Positions 17,984 through 26,115 of a DNA stretch of 64,000 bases are shown here, in pieces. Made by a program: the position numbers and the translations under genes. The notes below the pieces were generated by a model that saw only the letters and a program-made list of their open reading frames with translations, was not told the DNA's origin and ran no database searches. The stretch's first letter is position 1, and the number at the start of each line of letters is the position of its first letter. Source of the DNA: Leclercia sp. AS011 (lineage in GTDB: Bacteria > Pseudomonadota > Gammaproteobacteria > Enterobacterales > Enterobacteriaceae); assembly GCF_037152535.1 (NCBI RefSeq), contig NZ_JBBCMA010000001.1:1364001-1428000 (forward strand), written 5' to 3'.

Positions 17984-18023
17984 TATAGGGGAAGGTATAC
18001 GTTAGTATGCCTCTCCCCGTATA
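17984..18023. repeat. imperfect long hairpin downstream of the integrase
   Basis: TATAGGGGAAGGTATAC and GTATGCCTCTCCCCGTATA fold into a stem of about 17 pairs with two single-base bulges around a GTTA loop. It lies 100 bases beyond the integrase stop codon, so it may be a terminator for that gene, although there is no clear T-tract. Confidence 0.45.
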
Positions 18024-18123
18024 AGTCCTCTCAATTACACAATTCAATTCTTCCAATTTATCGCTGAACTGTTCATGTTCAAGCAATCTAACAAACAATT
18101 TAGCAAATCTTTCTCTGTACATA

Positions 18124-19361
18124 TTAAATAAGCTCCAATGCTTTTTTCATTTGTAATAATGGCTTTCTAGTGGCATATACCCTATCAGTGGTCACTGTAT
18201 TGGCGTGGCCTAATATTGCATATCTCACACTATCTTGTACTTCCAAATCATGTAGACGGTTACTCAGCGACATACGGAAATCATGTGTTGAATGGTCATA
18301 TCCTAATTGCTTAAATGCGTTAGCTACACGGCTTGCTGCTGCATTATTCTTATTCCAACCCAATACAGCCTTCCCTTCTGGAAGTGCTCTCAGAACGTCG
18401 TATAGCTCGTTTAAATGGCTATTAATAGGGATAGCTCGTACACTACTAGCACATTTAACTGTTTTACCATTCTCAGTGTTAATGGAAATACATCTAACAC
18501 CATCAATCTCTCTGAAGTCTTCAGGACGTAATTGAATAGCCTCCCCTATCCTCATTCCTGTATTCCAGAGAATCATTAGCATCTCCTTCAATCTTCCTTG
18601 ATAGTTCTGAACGTACAAGCTATTCAGTGCTTCTGTATAAATCTCTGGTTTAATCTCAGTCTTGGTGTTAACAGTTTCAATCTTATTAAACAACATACCC
18701 CTCACTGGATTTTTCGCTTCGCTTAGATAGTCACGTTATTAATGCAGAATCCAAACAATGCTTGTAGCTTAATCAATGCATCCTGACGGCTTCTAGGAGC
18801 TTCATAGCGTGTCATTGACCATTCTTTATAATCAGCTACCACTTGTTTATTAACGTCCTCTACGTGGCGTATATGCTGCTTATTAGCCCACTCCATAAAC
18901 AATTCAATACCTTTACGGTTAAGCTTCTCAGTACGTGGTTTCCATTCTGTTCTCATGTCTCCCACCCATTCTTCCAGAACGTCAGAAAGCAGGTGCTTAG
19001 GTGAACAAATTTGTTCATCTATTTCTGATTCTCGAATCTGAGCATCAGACTCAATATTTTGACTTTGGGAAACAGTCCCCAAAAGTGGGGAGTGAGACAT
19101 AGAAACAAGGAACGCTGTATCAACAATCTGATCACGATAAGCCTTTAATGTCCCCTGTATTGCATCCTTACTCAGAGCAAGATGTTTCAATTGAATGAAA
19201 CGTACTGTCAATGCTGTAGCTCTTGTCAGGGCTATCCCTTTGTATTGTGTTCTCAGTCCTACCCACAATGTCTGTTTACCGTGTCTCTTTCTCCATACAT
19301 ACCCATCCCTTTTGGTGAAGGAAATGTGCAGGATTTGTGCTGCTTCTTTGTTACTATCCAC
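18124..19361 (-). pseudogene. tyrosine recombinase/integrase, frameshifted
   Basis: Two minus-strand frames together make one integrase of about 410 residues. The upstream frame (19361-18723) holds the N-terminal arm and core-binding SAM-like domain and ends ...FGFCINN then a stop. The downstream frame (opening near 18736, first ATG 18705) continues DYLSEAKNPVRG and holds the catalytic domain with Arg in TGMRIGEA, the HxxR box HDFR, and His and Tyr in LGHANTVTTDRVY. The two frames overlap by only about ten bases, so a single-base deletion near 18727-18738 explains the break. All catalytic residues survive in the second frame. There is no slippery heptamer, so programmed frameshifting is unlikely. 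Confidence 0.75.
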
Positions 19362-19403
19362 TAATGCTCCTTAGAACATTCCCAACTAGACAGAGAATAA
19401 AGA

Positions 19404-20891
19404 ATGGAAAAATCACCCGCCTATCAGTCACTTGTGACGACCTTCCAGCGTCTCTCCCGCTTCTCTCACCTCTCCGCCATCGCCAGCTGGGACATGCTCA
19501 CCATGATGCCCGCTGGCGGCAGTGCCGCACGTGGCGAAGCGCTGGCGGAGCTGAGCGTCCTGCAACATCAGATCCTGACCGACGTAAAGGTGGCCGAGTG
19601 GCTACGGAATGCGGAAAGCGAAGATCTTAACGACGTCGAACAGGCCAACCTGCGGGAAATGACCCGCCACTATCAACAGGCCGCGCTGCTGCCGGAGTCG
19701 CTGGTGGAAGCCAAATCGCTGGCGGGCAGTAAATGCGAGCACGCCTGGCGCACCCAGCGTCCCGCGAATGACTGGCAGGGCTTTGCCGCCAACCTGAAAG
19801 AGGTCGTGAAGCTGAGCCGGGAAGAGGCCCGCCTGCGCGCCGAGGCCAAAGGCTGTACGCCATACGATGCGCTGCTCGATATCTTCGAGCCGGACATGAC
19901 CAGCGCCCGGCTTGACGACCTGTTTGGCGATCTCAAATCCTGGCTGCCGGACCTGCTGAATCAGGTTGTCGAGAAGCAGGCGCAGCAGTCCTTCGTGCCG
20001 CCGCAGGGTCCGTTCCCGACGGCGATCCAGCGCGAGCTGGGGCTTGAGGCGATGAAGACCTTCGGGTTTGACTTTAACGCCGGTCGGCTGGACGTCAGCG
20101 CCCACCCGTTCTGTGGCGGCGTGCCGGAGGACGTGCGCATTACCACCCGTTACGATGAAGACGAGTTGCTCAGCGCCCTGTTCGGCGTGATCCACGAAAC
20201 CGGCCACGCCCGCTACGAGCAGAACCTGCCGCGCAACTGGCTCGGCCAGCCCATGGCCCTGGCGCGATCCACCGCCATTCACGAATCCCAGAGTCTGTTC
20301 TTTGAGATGCAGCTCGGGCGCAGCCAGGCGTTCCTCAACCATCTGCTCCCGGCGGTGCAGGAGCGCTTCGGTAGCCAGGCGGCCTTCACCCCGGAGAACT
20401 TTGTCGCCTGGAACCAGCGCGTCAAGCCCGGCTACATCCGCGTGGATGCCGACGAAGTGAGCTATCCGGCGCACGTGGTGCTGCGCTACGAAATCGAGCG
20501 GGCGCTGATTAACGGCGAGATCGAGGTGGATGACATCCCGGCGCTGTGGGATGAAAAAATGCAGGCGTGGCTGGGCCTGTCGACCAAAGATAACTACCGC
20601 AACGGCTGTATGCAGGATATCCACTGGACGGACGGCGGCTTTGGTTACTTCCCGTCGTACACCCTGGGGGCGATGTATGCCGCTCAGCTATTCGCTGCGG
20701 CCAAAAAAGCCCTGCCGGGGCTGGACGATGCCATTGCCGTCGGGGATTTCAGCGCCCTGTTCGACTGGCTGCGCCAGAACATCTGGCAGCACGGCAGCCG
20801 CTTCACCACCGCCCAGCTGATCGAGCAGGCGACCGGGGAAGATCTCAACAGCCGCTACTTCCGCGACCATCTCACCTCCCGTTATCTGTAA
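19404..20891 (+). CDS. M32-family metallocarboxypeptidase
   Basis: A 495-residue cytoplasmic enzyme of the carboxypeptidase Taq family (M32). The zinc motif HETGH (in GVIHETGHARYEQ) and the downstream HESQSLFFEM segment are the catalytic signatures; IRVDADEVSYPAHVVLRYE is also diagnostic. It removes C-terminal residues from peptides with broad specificity. The length is typical. The ribosome binding site is weak and the leader is only 42 bases from the islet integrase, so the native promoter may have been displaced by the islet. A strong terminator follows. Confidence 0.92.
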   Translation: MEKSPAYQSLVTTFQRLSRFSHLSAIASWDMLTMMPAGGSAARGEALAELSVLQHQILTDVKVAEWLRNAESEDLNDVEQANLREMTRHYQQAALLPESLVEAKSLAGSKCEHAWRTQRPANDWQGFAANLKEVVKLSREEARLRAEAKGCTPYDALLDIFEPDMTSARLDDLFGDLKSWLPDLLNQVVEKQAQQSFVPPQGPFPTAIQRELGLEAMKTFGFDFNAGRLDVSAHPFCGGVPEDVRITTRYDEDELLSALFGVIHETGHARYEQNLPRNWLGQPMALARSTAIHESQSLFFEMQLGRSQAFLNHLLPAVQERFGSQAAFTPENFVAWNQRVKPGYIRVDADEVSYPAHVVLRYEIERALINGEIEVDDIPALWDEKMQAWLGLSTKDNYRNGCMQDIHWTDGGFGYFPSYTLGAMYAAQLFAAAKKALPGLDDAIAVGDFSALFDWLRQNIWQHGSRFTTAQLIEQATGEDLNSRYFRDHLTSRYL

Positions 20892-20897
20892 TACCTT

Positions 20898-20927
20898 ACG
20901 CCGGAGCCTGATCCGGCGTTCTCTTTT
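20898..20927 (+). terminator. Rho-independent terminator after the M32 gene
   Basis: ACGCCGGA (20898-20905) and TCCGGCGT (20912-20919) form a perfect 8-bp stem with a 6-base loop, followed by TCTCTTTT. Confidence 0.85.
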
Positions 20928-20950
20928 CCCTTTATGCATTAAGAAGATGA

Positions 20951-21106
20951 TTTTGCTCATATCTTCGTGTCGTAACGCGTCAGTCCGCGCTGGCAGACAG
21001 GCTGGGCATCAAGGTTACGCCGGTTATGGTGGTGGTCGAGCCCGAAACACGCTCGATTGTAGGCAGTCAGCCACCTGAAGCCATCCTCATAGCGCTGAAG
21101 AAATAA
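20951..21106 (+). pseudogene. C-terminal remnant of a thioredoxin-fold-like protein
   Basis: Between the M32 terminator and the asr promoter, a plus-strand frame of 51 codons reads like a real protein end: ALADRLGIKVTPVMVVVEPE, then SIVGSQPPEAILIALKK and TAA at 21104-21106. The VTPVMVVV segment resembles the cis-Pro strand of thioredoxin-fold disulfide proteins, some of which are carried by integrative conjugative elements. There is no start codon in frame (a TGA lies at 20948), so this is at best a truncated remnant. The other frames here look like its shadows. Confidence 0.35.
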
Positions 21107-21155
21107 CGATAACGCGTACGAGCGGGCTTGTTCGTGCGCGTTACGCTCGCCTTTG

Positions 21156-21169
21156 TACATTGCGTTACA
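21156..21169 (+). promoter_or_regulatory. RstA box upstream of asr
   Basis: TACATTGCGTTACA matches the published RstA box TACATNTNGTTACA at all but one defined position. It lies about 100 bases before the asr start. A TATAGT at 21212-21217 is a likely -10 element, placing the box near -60. RstA is the direct low-pH activator of asr in E. coli, and rstA is in this window. Confidence 0.7.
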
Positions 21170-21270
21170 CGTCGTCACCAATCACTCACGGAAGCCCCGC
21201 AATTTCAGGGATATAGTTCTTTCAACGGCCCCGCAGTGGGGTTAAATGAAAAACCAAATTCGAGGGTAGG

Positions 21271-21666
21271 ATGATGAATAAAGTATTAGCTCTGGTTGTT
21301 GCCGCTGCAATGGGTCTCTCTTCTGCTGCATTCGCTGCTGACACCGCGACCACCACCGCTGCACCAGCTGCAACTGCGACCACCACCACCGCAGCACCGG
21401 CTGCGAAAACCGTGCACCACAAAAAACACAAAAAAGCGGCCGTACAGAAAGCGCAGGCTGCTAAAAAACACCACAAAAAAGCGGTGAAGAAAGAAGAAGC
21501 TGCCCCGGTTGAGCAGAAAGCTCAGGCAGCCAAAAAGGTTCACAAGAAAGAAGTGAAAAAAGCTGAAGCCGCTCCGGTTGCCCAGAAAGCCCAGGCTGCT
21601 AAAAAACACCATAAAAAACCAGTGAAACACGACGCTGCAGCCCCGGCAGCGAAACCGGCTGCCTGA
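21271..21666 (+). CDS. asr: acid shock protein Asr precursor
   Basis: A 131-residue precursor closely matching E. coli Asr. A signal peptide ([17 protein letters not shown]) is followed by an Ala/Thr-rich region and a very basic Lys/His region with three copies of a QKAQAAKK[H/V]HKK unit. The periplasmic protein is processed and protects against moderate acid, probably as an intrinsically disordered, basic chaperone. The start is ATG 21271 or the adjacent ATG 21274; GGTAGG lies just upstream. Regulation by RstBA is indicated by the RstA box at 21156. Two hairpins follow. Confidence 0.93.
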   Translation: MMNKVLALVVAAAMGLSSAAFAADTATTTAAPAATATTTTAAPAAKTVHHKKHKKAAVQKAQAAKKHHKKAVKKEEAAPVEQKAQAAKKVHKKEVKKAEAAPVAQKAQAAKKHHKKPVKHDAAAPAAKPAA

Positions 21667-21680
21667 GCCGCCTTACCTTA

Positions 21681-21744
21681 ACGTGCCCTGATGGGCACGT
21701 TGGTCCCCGGCGCTGAACCGGCATGGTTGCAGCGCCGTTTTTTT
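21681..21744 (+). terminator. asr terminator with tandem hairpins
   Basis: ACGTGCCC/GGGCACGT (21681-21688, 21693-21700) is followed by CGGCGCTGAACC (21708-21719) pairing with GGTT, a bulged G and CAGCGCCG (to 21737), then a 7-base T-tract. This ends the asr message and lies directly before ydgU. Confidence 0.85.
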
Positions 21745-21758
21745 ATCCGGAGGGCGTT

Positions 21759-21842
21759 ATGTTTCAGCGCTATCGGTTTGAGTTCATTCTCATCACGCTT
21801 ATTTTGTGCGCACTTGTCGCCAGTGTGTTTTATATTTCCTGA
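21759..21842 (+). CDS. ydgU: small membrane protein YdgU
   Basis: A 27-residue single-span protein, MFQRYRFEF followed by a hydrophobic helix ending VFYIS. It corresponds in size, sequence and position (right after asr) to the E. coli small protein YdgU. GGAGGG (21749-21754) sits just upstream, so translation is well supported. The basic N-terminus and hydrophobic C-terminus suggest an inner-membrane location with the N-terminus inside. The function is unknown. Expression may depend on read-through of the asr terminator, which ends 14 bases before the start. Confidence 0.8.
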   Translation: MFQRYRFEFILITLILCALVASVFYIS

Positions 21843-21945
21843 GTGTAGCACGCTGATTTTACTCCCACTTTCGCGCTGTCCCGTCTATAGTTAATAACCA
21901 GGGTTCATATTTAATAATCATAATTATCCCCCTTCAGAGTGTGAT

Positions 21946-22770
21946 ATGCGTAAATCTGTTGTGGCTGTACTGGGAACGTTTTTTCTCTTTTCTGGGCTGA
22001 GTCATGCGGACGATGGCAGCGCCGACGCTGCGACCGTCAAAAAAGAGGTACAAACGCTGTTTTTTGGTCATGACGACCGTACGCGTGTTACCGATCCTGC
22101 CCGCTCACCGTGGGATGCCATTGGCCAGCTGGAAACCGCCAGCGGGAATCTGTGTACTGCGACCCTCATCACCCCTCAGCTGGCCCTGACCGCCGGCCAC
22201 TGCCTGCTGGTACCGCCGAACGGGAAACCGGATACCGCCGTTGCCCTGCGCTTTGTGTCGCAGAAAGGCAGCTGGCGCTATGAGATCCACGGCATTGAGG
22301 GGCGCGTCCCGGCGTCGCTGGGCCGACGGCTGAAAGCCGACGGCGATGGCTGGATCGTGCCGCCGTCTGCCGCCTCGTGGGATTTTGGTCTGGTGGTGCT
22401 GCGTAATCCGCCGTCGGGGATCACCCCGCTGCCGCTGTTTACCGGCGATAAAGATGCCCTGACCGCCGCCCTGAAAGAGGCCGACCGTAAGGTGAATCAG
22501 GCGGGCTACCCGGAAGATCACCTTGACGTGCTCTATACCCATCAGGACTGCATTGTCACCGGGTGGGCGCAAACCGGCGTCCTGTCGCATCAATGCGATA
22601 CGCTGCCCGGCGACAGCGGCTCGCCGCTGATGCTGAAAACGGCCGAAGGCTGGCAGGTTATCGGCGTGCAAAGCTCCGCTCCGGCGGCGAAAGATCGCTG
22701 GCGGGCTGATAACCGCGCCCTGTCGATCACCGGCTTCCGTGACAAACTGGAAGAGCTGGCTCAGCAGTGA
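21946..22770 (+). CDS. ydgD: trypsin-like serine protease YdgD
   Basis: A 274-residue periplasmic protein with a signal peptide (residues 1-21) and a chymotrypsin-fold domain. The catalytic triad is visible: His85 in LTAGHC, Asp146 in SWDFGLV and Ser224 in PGDSGSP. The Cys pair around TAGHC and the CDTLPGDSG loop are consistent with a disulfide-stabilised S1 fold. It matches E. coli YdgD in length and context (asr, ydgU, ydgD). The substrate is unknown. It ends one base before the stop of the convergent GGDEF-EAL gene. Confidence 0.9.
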   Translation: MRKSVVAVLGTFFLFSGLSHADDGSADAATVKKEVQTLFFGHDDRTRVTDPARSPWDAIGQLETASGNLCTATLITPQLALTAGHCLLVPPNGKPDTAVALRFVSQKGSWRYEIHGIEGRVPASLGRRLKADGDGWIVPPSAASWDFGLVVLRNPPSGITPLPLFTGDKDALTAALKEADRKVNQAGYPEDHLDVLYTHQDCIVTGWAQTGVLSHQCDTLPGDSGSPLMLKTAEGWQVIGVQSSAPAAKDRWRADNRALSITGFRDKLEELAQQ

Positions 22771-22771
22771 T

Positions 22772-24934
22772 TTAACACTGGCGCTGCTGACGTAGCGCCA
22801 TAATCGCCTCGATCGGCATCGGCTGGCTGTACCAGAAGCCCTGCAATTGATCGCAGCCCGCCAGCCGCAGCAGCTTCATCTGCTTTTCGTTCTCTACCCC
22901 TTCGGCCACCACGGTCATCCCAAGGGCGCTGGCGATGCGCACCGTGCCGCTGACCAGAGCCGATGCCTGGGCATCATGATCCACCAGCCCGGCCAGGGAC
23001 TTGTCGATCTTGATAGTGTCGAAGTTAAAGCGCCTGAGATAGCCGATGCTTGAGTAGCCGGTCCCAAAATCGTCCAGCGCCACCGCGATCCCCTGCGCTC
23101 TGAGGTTATTGATGGCCGAGCGCGCCCGCTCCGGATTTTCCAGCACGTAGGTTTCCGTCACCTCCAGCTGCAGGCGCGTGGCCGGGAAGCGGCTGACCTC
23201 GAGGGCGCCCTCCACTTTGGCCTCAAACTCCGGGTCGCGGAACTGTGCGGGCGAGATATTCACCGACAGCTTGAGATCCGCGTAGGGCTCCAGATCCTGA
23301 CAGGCCCGGCGCAGAACAAACTGCCCCAGGCCATAAATCAATCCGCTGGTCTCCGCGACGGTGATAAACAGATCCGGCGGTAGCGGCCCCTCCGGGCGGC
23401 GCGGCCAGCGCACCAGCGCCTCCACGCCGACCATCTTCTGGCTGCGCGCATCGATGATCGGCTGATACCAGACATCAAACTCGTCGCGCTCAAGGCCGCT
23501 GCGGATCTGGCTCTCAATCGCCATCTTGCGCTCACGCTCGCTGTTCAGCTCCGTGTCGTAGTGCGTCACCCGCCCCTTGCCGGTGATTTTCGAGTGGTAC
23601 ATGGCGATATCGGCGCGACGGAACAGCTCCGAGCTGGGGCACTCCACCAGGGTGCCGCTGGCGATCCCAATGCTGGCACCAATATGGATGGTGCGCTCCC
23701 CGACGCGGATTGCATTGTGGAGATAATCGAGCACAAAGCCCGCAAAGGCCGAGGCCAGCGCTTCGCCGTTCTCTCCGCCGATGGTCATGGCAAATTCATC
23801 CCCACCCATGCGGGCCAGCATGCCATCTTTGGGCACGTTGTCGCGTAACGCGCCAGCGATGATGACGATCAGCTCATCCCCCACCTCGTGGCCGTAGATG
23901 TCGTTAACGTCTTTAAAGCCGTCGAGGTCGATAAACACCACGCTTTTGCGATCGGTATCGCCGCGCAGGCTCACCCGCTCCAGCTCTTCAATCAGCGCCC
24001 GCCGGTTCGGTAAATGGCTCAGCCAGTCGGTACGCGCGACCTTGCGTGCCAGGTTTTCACCGCGCGCCAGTTTGTACAGCCCCACGCAGCTGAAGAGGAT
24101 GAACAGCAAAATCAGCGCCGCGGTGAACAGCACGATCTGGGTGATATCCAGCGAGGCGGCTTTCGCCGCGGCGACGCCCGGCAGGCGCGGCGACCACGAC
24201 AGATAGCCCAGCACCTCCCCCGAAGCGCTTTTCAGCGGCACGCTAACGTCGCCGATCTTCTCCGGCGTAAAGGTCAAATCGTCGATCTGAAAGGTATTTC
24301 CCAGATCGCGTAAAATTTGTGGATTGATATGGCGGGTGATGACCAGAAAGCGCCGGGCGCTGTCCCCCGGCGGCAGGTTGCCAATCGTCGGGCGGATCAG
24401 ACCAACGCCCACGAAGGCAATCCCCGCGCGGGTGCGGGTGATCCCGGCGTAGATGTTTTTTTCCGACCTGAGAGCGCTGCCGTGCAGCTGGATCAGCGAC
24501 GTTAAGCCCTCGCCAAAGAAGTCGAGGCTTTTTTCTGCAAAAGGCTGGCTTTTGAATGACCCCCACAGCACCTGAAAACGTTCGTCGAGCACAAAGGTGC
24601 CGTCATAGAGATTATTGACCTTATAGCCCGCCCCCCAGGTGTTGTAGAGCCAGTCCACGTCCAGCGCCGGACGATAGGCTTCGCGCACCGCGTCATCCCA
24701 GACGGCATTGTCGATGACCAGCGACCAGACCCGGTTTATGGAGGTCTGAACGGCACCCTGCACCGAGAGGGCCGTGCGCTGCTCGTCGATTTCATTGGCT
24801 TTACTGCTGATGAGGTTCAGGGAGAGGTACAGCAGGGTGACAACAGAGAAAATTAAGCCGATCCCTGCCATAAAAATCATGACAAACAGGGTCTTAGCAG
24901 AAGGGATTTTACGCCAGCTTAAAGGGGTATGCAT
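22772..24934 (-). CDS. membrane GGDEF-EAL protein (cyclic-di-GMP turnover) with periplasmic sensor
   Basis: A 720-residue protein. Membrane segments at about 15-42 and 268-290 flank a periplasmic region that looks like a CHASE4-type sensor (WDDAVREA, VLDERFQVLWGSF). The GGDEF domain (about 300-460) keeps the intact GGDEF motif at 377-381. The EAL domain (about 470-715) keeps EAL at 505-507 and the DDFGTGYSS loop. Both halves therefore look catalytically competent, so the protein may act as synthase or phosphodiesterase depending on signal. No symbol is assigned. It is convergent with ydgD. Confidence 0.88.
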   Translation of the reverse strand: MHTPLSWRKIPSAKTLFVMIFMAGIGLIFSVVTLLYLSLNLISSKANEIDEQRTALSVQGAVQTSINRVWSLVIDNAVWDDAVREAYRPALDVDWLYNTWGAGYKVNNLYDGTFVLDERFQVLWGSFKSQPFAEKSLDFFGEGLTSLIQLHGSALRSEKNIYAGITRTRAGIAFVGVGLIRPTIGNLPPGDSARRFLVITRHINPQILRDLGNTFQIDDLTFTPEKIGDVSVPLKSASGEVLGYLSWSPRLPGVAAAKAASLDITQIVLFTAALILLFILFSCVGLYKLARGENLARKVARTDWLSHLPNRRALIEELERVSLRGDTDRKSVVFIDLDGFKDVNDIYGHEVGDELIVIIAGALRDNVPKDGMLARMGGDEFAMTIGGENGEALASAFAGFVLDYLHNAIRVGERTIHIGASIGIASGTLVECPSSELFRRADIAMYHSKITGKGRVTHYDTELNSERERKMAIESQIRSGLERDEFDVWYQPIIDARSQKMVGVEALVRWPRRPEGPLPPDLFITVAETSGLIYGLGQFVLRRACQDLEPYADLKLSVNISPAQFRDPEFEAKVEGALEVSRFPATRLQLEVTETYVLENPERARSAINNLRAQGIAVALDDFGTGYSSIGYLRRFNFDTIKIDKSLAGLVDHDAQASALVSGTVRIASALGMTVVAEGVENEKQMKLLRLAGCDQLQGFWYSQPMPIEAIMALRQQRQC

Positions 24935-25020
24935 TCATTCCTCATCTTTTTTAATACCTTCAGTCTAAGCGTAATACAGGAGATGAATTTCGCTGCCTGG
25001 AATGGCAGGCAGCGACGTTA

Positions 25021-25350
25021 TCAGGCCAGTTTTATCATAATCATCCCGGCGAGGAGCAGCAGCAGGCCGATCCAGCCCTTGCGGTTCAGCCGCTGACCGA
25101 ACAGGATCCAGCCCGCCGCCAGCGTTGCCGCAATCCCGAATCCGCCCCACAGAGCATAGGCCACCGACAGCTCAATGCCTTTTACCGCCTGCGACAGGGC
25201 GCTGAACGCGCCGAGTACCGCGGCAATCGACAGCAGACCATAGGTTTTGCGGCGAAAACCGTCAGAAAACTTCAGCAGCACGTTGGCCGCAATCTCAAGG
25301 ACGATCGCCAGCGTCAGCCAGGCACCATGAACCCACTCAAACTGTTGCAT
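25021..25350 (-). CDS. mdtI: spermidine exporter subunit MdtI
   Basis: A 109-residue small-multidrug-resistance protein with four membrane helices, nearly identical in pattern to E. coli MdtI ([28 protein letters not shown]). MdtI and MdtJ form a heteromeric complex that exports spermidine. Its start overlaps the end of mdtJ by 14 bases, so translation is coupled. It is the last gene of the operon. Confidence 0.94.
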   Translation of the reverse strand: MQQFEWVHGAWLTLAIVLEIAANVLLKFSDGFRRKTYGLLSIAAVLGAFSALSQAVKGIELSVAYALWGGFGIAATLAAGWILFGQRLNRKGWIGLLLLLAGMIMIKLA

Positions 25351-25699
25351 GGGTCACCTCCTTGCGCGGCTTCGCCGGTTTGCGGGTACCGGATTTGATA
25401 AATATTATTCCCGCAACCAGCGTGGTCAGTCCGGCCATTTTCATCAATGACAGGGACTCATCAAACAGTAACACGCTAAAAAGAGTGATTAAGAAAATAC
25501 CTATCCCTTCCCATAATGCATAGGCTACGCCCAGCGCGATTTTTTTAACCGCAAATGACAAGAAAATATAGGACAGGGCAATCATCGACAGCATTAAAAT
25601 ATAGCCGGTGTGGCCGCCGCTGACGCTGGCCCATTTCATTGAGAGGGTACCGGTTATTTCAGCAACGATAGCCAGGGCTAAGAGGATCCAGTAAAACAT
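25337..25699 (-). CDS. mdtJ: spermidine exporter subunit MdtJ
   Basis: A 120-residue four-helix SMR protein matching E. coli MdtJ ([27 protein letters not shown]) with a basic C-terminal tail. It needs MdtI for function. CAGGAG precedes the ATG. The long leader upstream holds a small ORF like mdtU and a hairpin with a T-tract, suggesting polyamine-responsive control as described in E. coli. Confidence 0.94.
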   Translation of the reverse strand: MFYWILLALAIVAEITGTLSMKWASVSGGHTGYILMLSMIALSYIFLSFAVKKIALGVAYALWEGIGIFLITLFSVLLFDESLSLMKMAGLTTLVAGIIFIKSGTRKPAKPRKEVTHATV

Positions 25700-25768
25700 G
25701 TTTTTCTCCTGCTTGAGAATATAATCCTTCGCGGCTCGCCAGGGTTGGCAGCCGGGTAAAAACGAATG

Positions 25769-25797
25769 AAAAATCAGCCGGGCGCAAGGCGCCAGCT
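25769..25797 (-). terminator. possible attenuator between the mdtU-like ORF and mdtJ
   Basis: On the minus strand AGC plus GGCGC pairs with GCGCC plus GCT, with small internal bulges and a short loop, followed by GATTTTTC. It lies 17 bases after the leader ORF stop and about 70 bases before mdtJ, a position suited to premature termination or attenuation. Confidence 0.4.
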
Positions 25798-25813
25798 CAG
25801 GCAGAGAGAGGGT

Positions 25814-25912
25814 CTACAGCGCGTTGCGCCAGTGCTGCTCGCCAGACGGCAGGCAAAAAGAGGAGAGTGAAACAGAGAGGTTTGAAAAATAGGTCCTGAA
25901 CAGATTGTCCAT
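25814..25912 (-). CDS. mdtU: leader peptide resembling MdtU
   Basis: A 32-residue ORF on the mdtJI strand, MDNLFRTYFSNL... to ...HWRNAL, ending 114 bases before mdtJ. E. coli has a translated upstream ORF, mdtU (34 residues), in the mdtJI leader that is needed for spermidine-responsive expression; size, strand and position agree. The Shine-Dalgarno is weak. I could not compare the residues with E. coli MdtU, so the identification rests on context. Confidence 0.5.
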   Translation of the reverse strand: MDNLFRTYFSNLSVSLSSFCLPSGEQHWRNAL

Positions 25913-26115
25913 AAAATTACAATTATCTGCGGTGTTGCTTCTCGTCAGTGCAGATGAACATTGTCTCCGGTAGTTAAACACAGCTGATTTTTACCATACG
26001 CCAGGATTTTACTCAAAGCCTTTTCATTTCTTTACCCTTCCCGTTTGCGTTTGGTTAATTTATTCAACGCGCAGCGCCGTTAGAATATATAAAACGGACG
26101 ATATCAGGAGCCAGC

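Larger units (their letters stand above)
16735..19370. mobile_element. AT-rich integrative islet with a broken integrase
   Basis: Base composition drops sharply near 16760 and returns at about 19400. Inside are a reading frame with no start (16760-17094), one intact unknown gene (17189-17725), an inverted-repeat-bearing noncoding stretch and a frameshifted tyrosine recombinase at the right end, transcribed inwards from the M32 carboxypeptidase gene. The islet sits between ynfM/DUF1493 and the M32 gene. I could not find convincing direct att repeats, so the ends are approximate. It is most likely a decayed satellite or integrative element. Confidence 0.65.

Noticed and set aside
20957..21181. 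A 74-codon minus-strand frame between the M32 gene and asr
   Set aside because: It starts within the RstA box and lies opposite a plus-strand frame with better protein character; probably its shadow.
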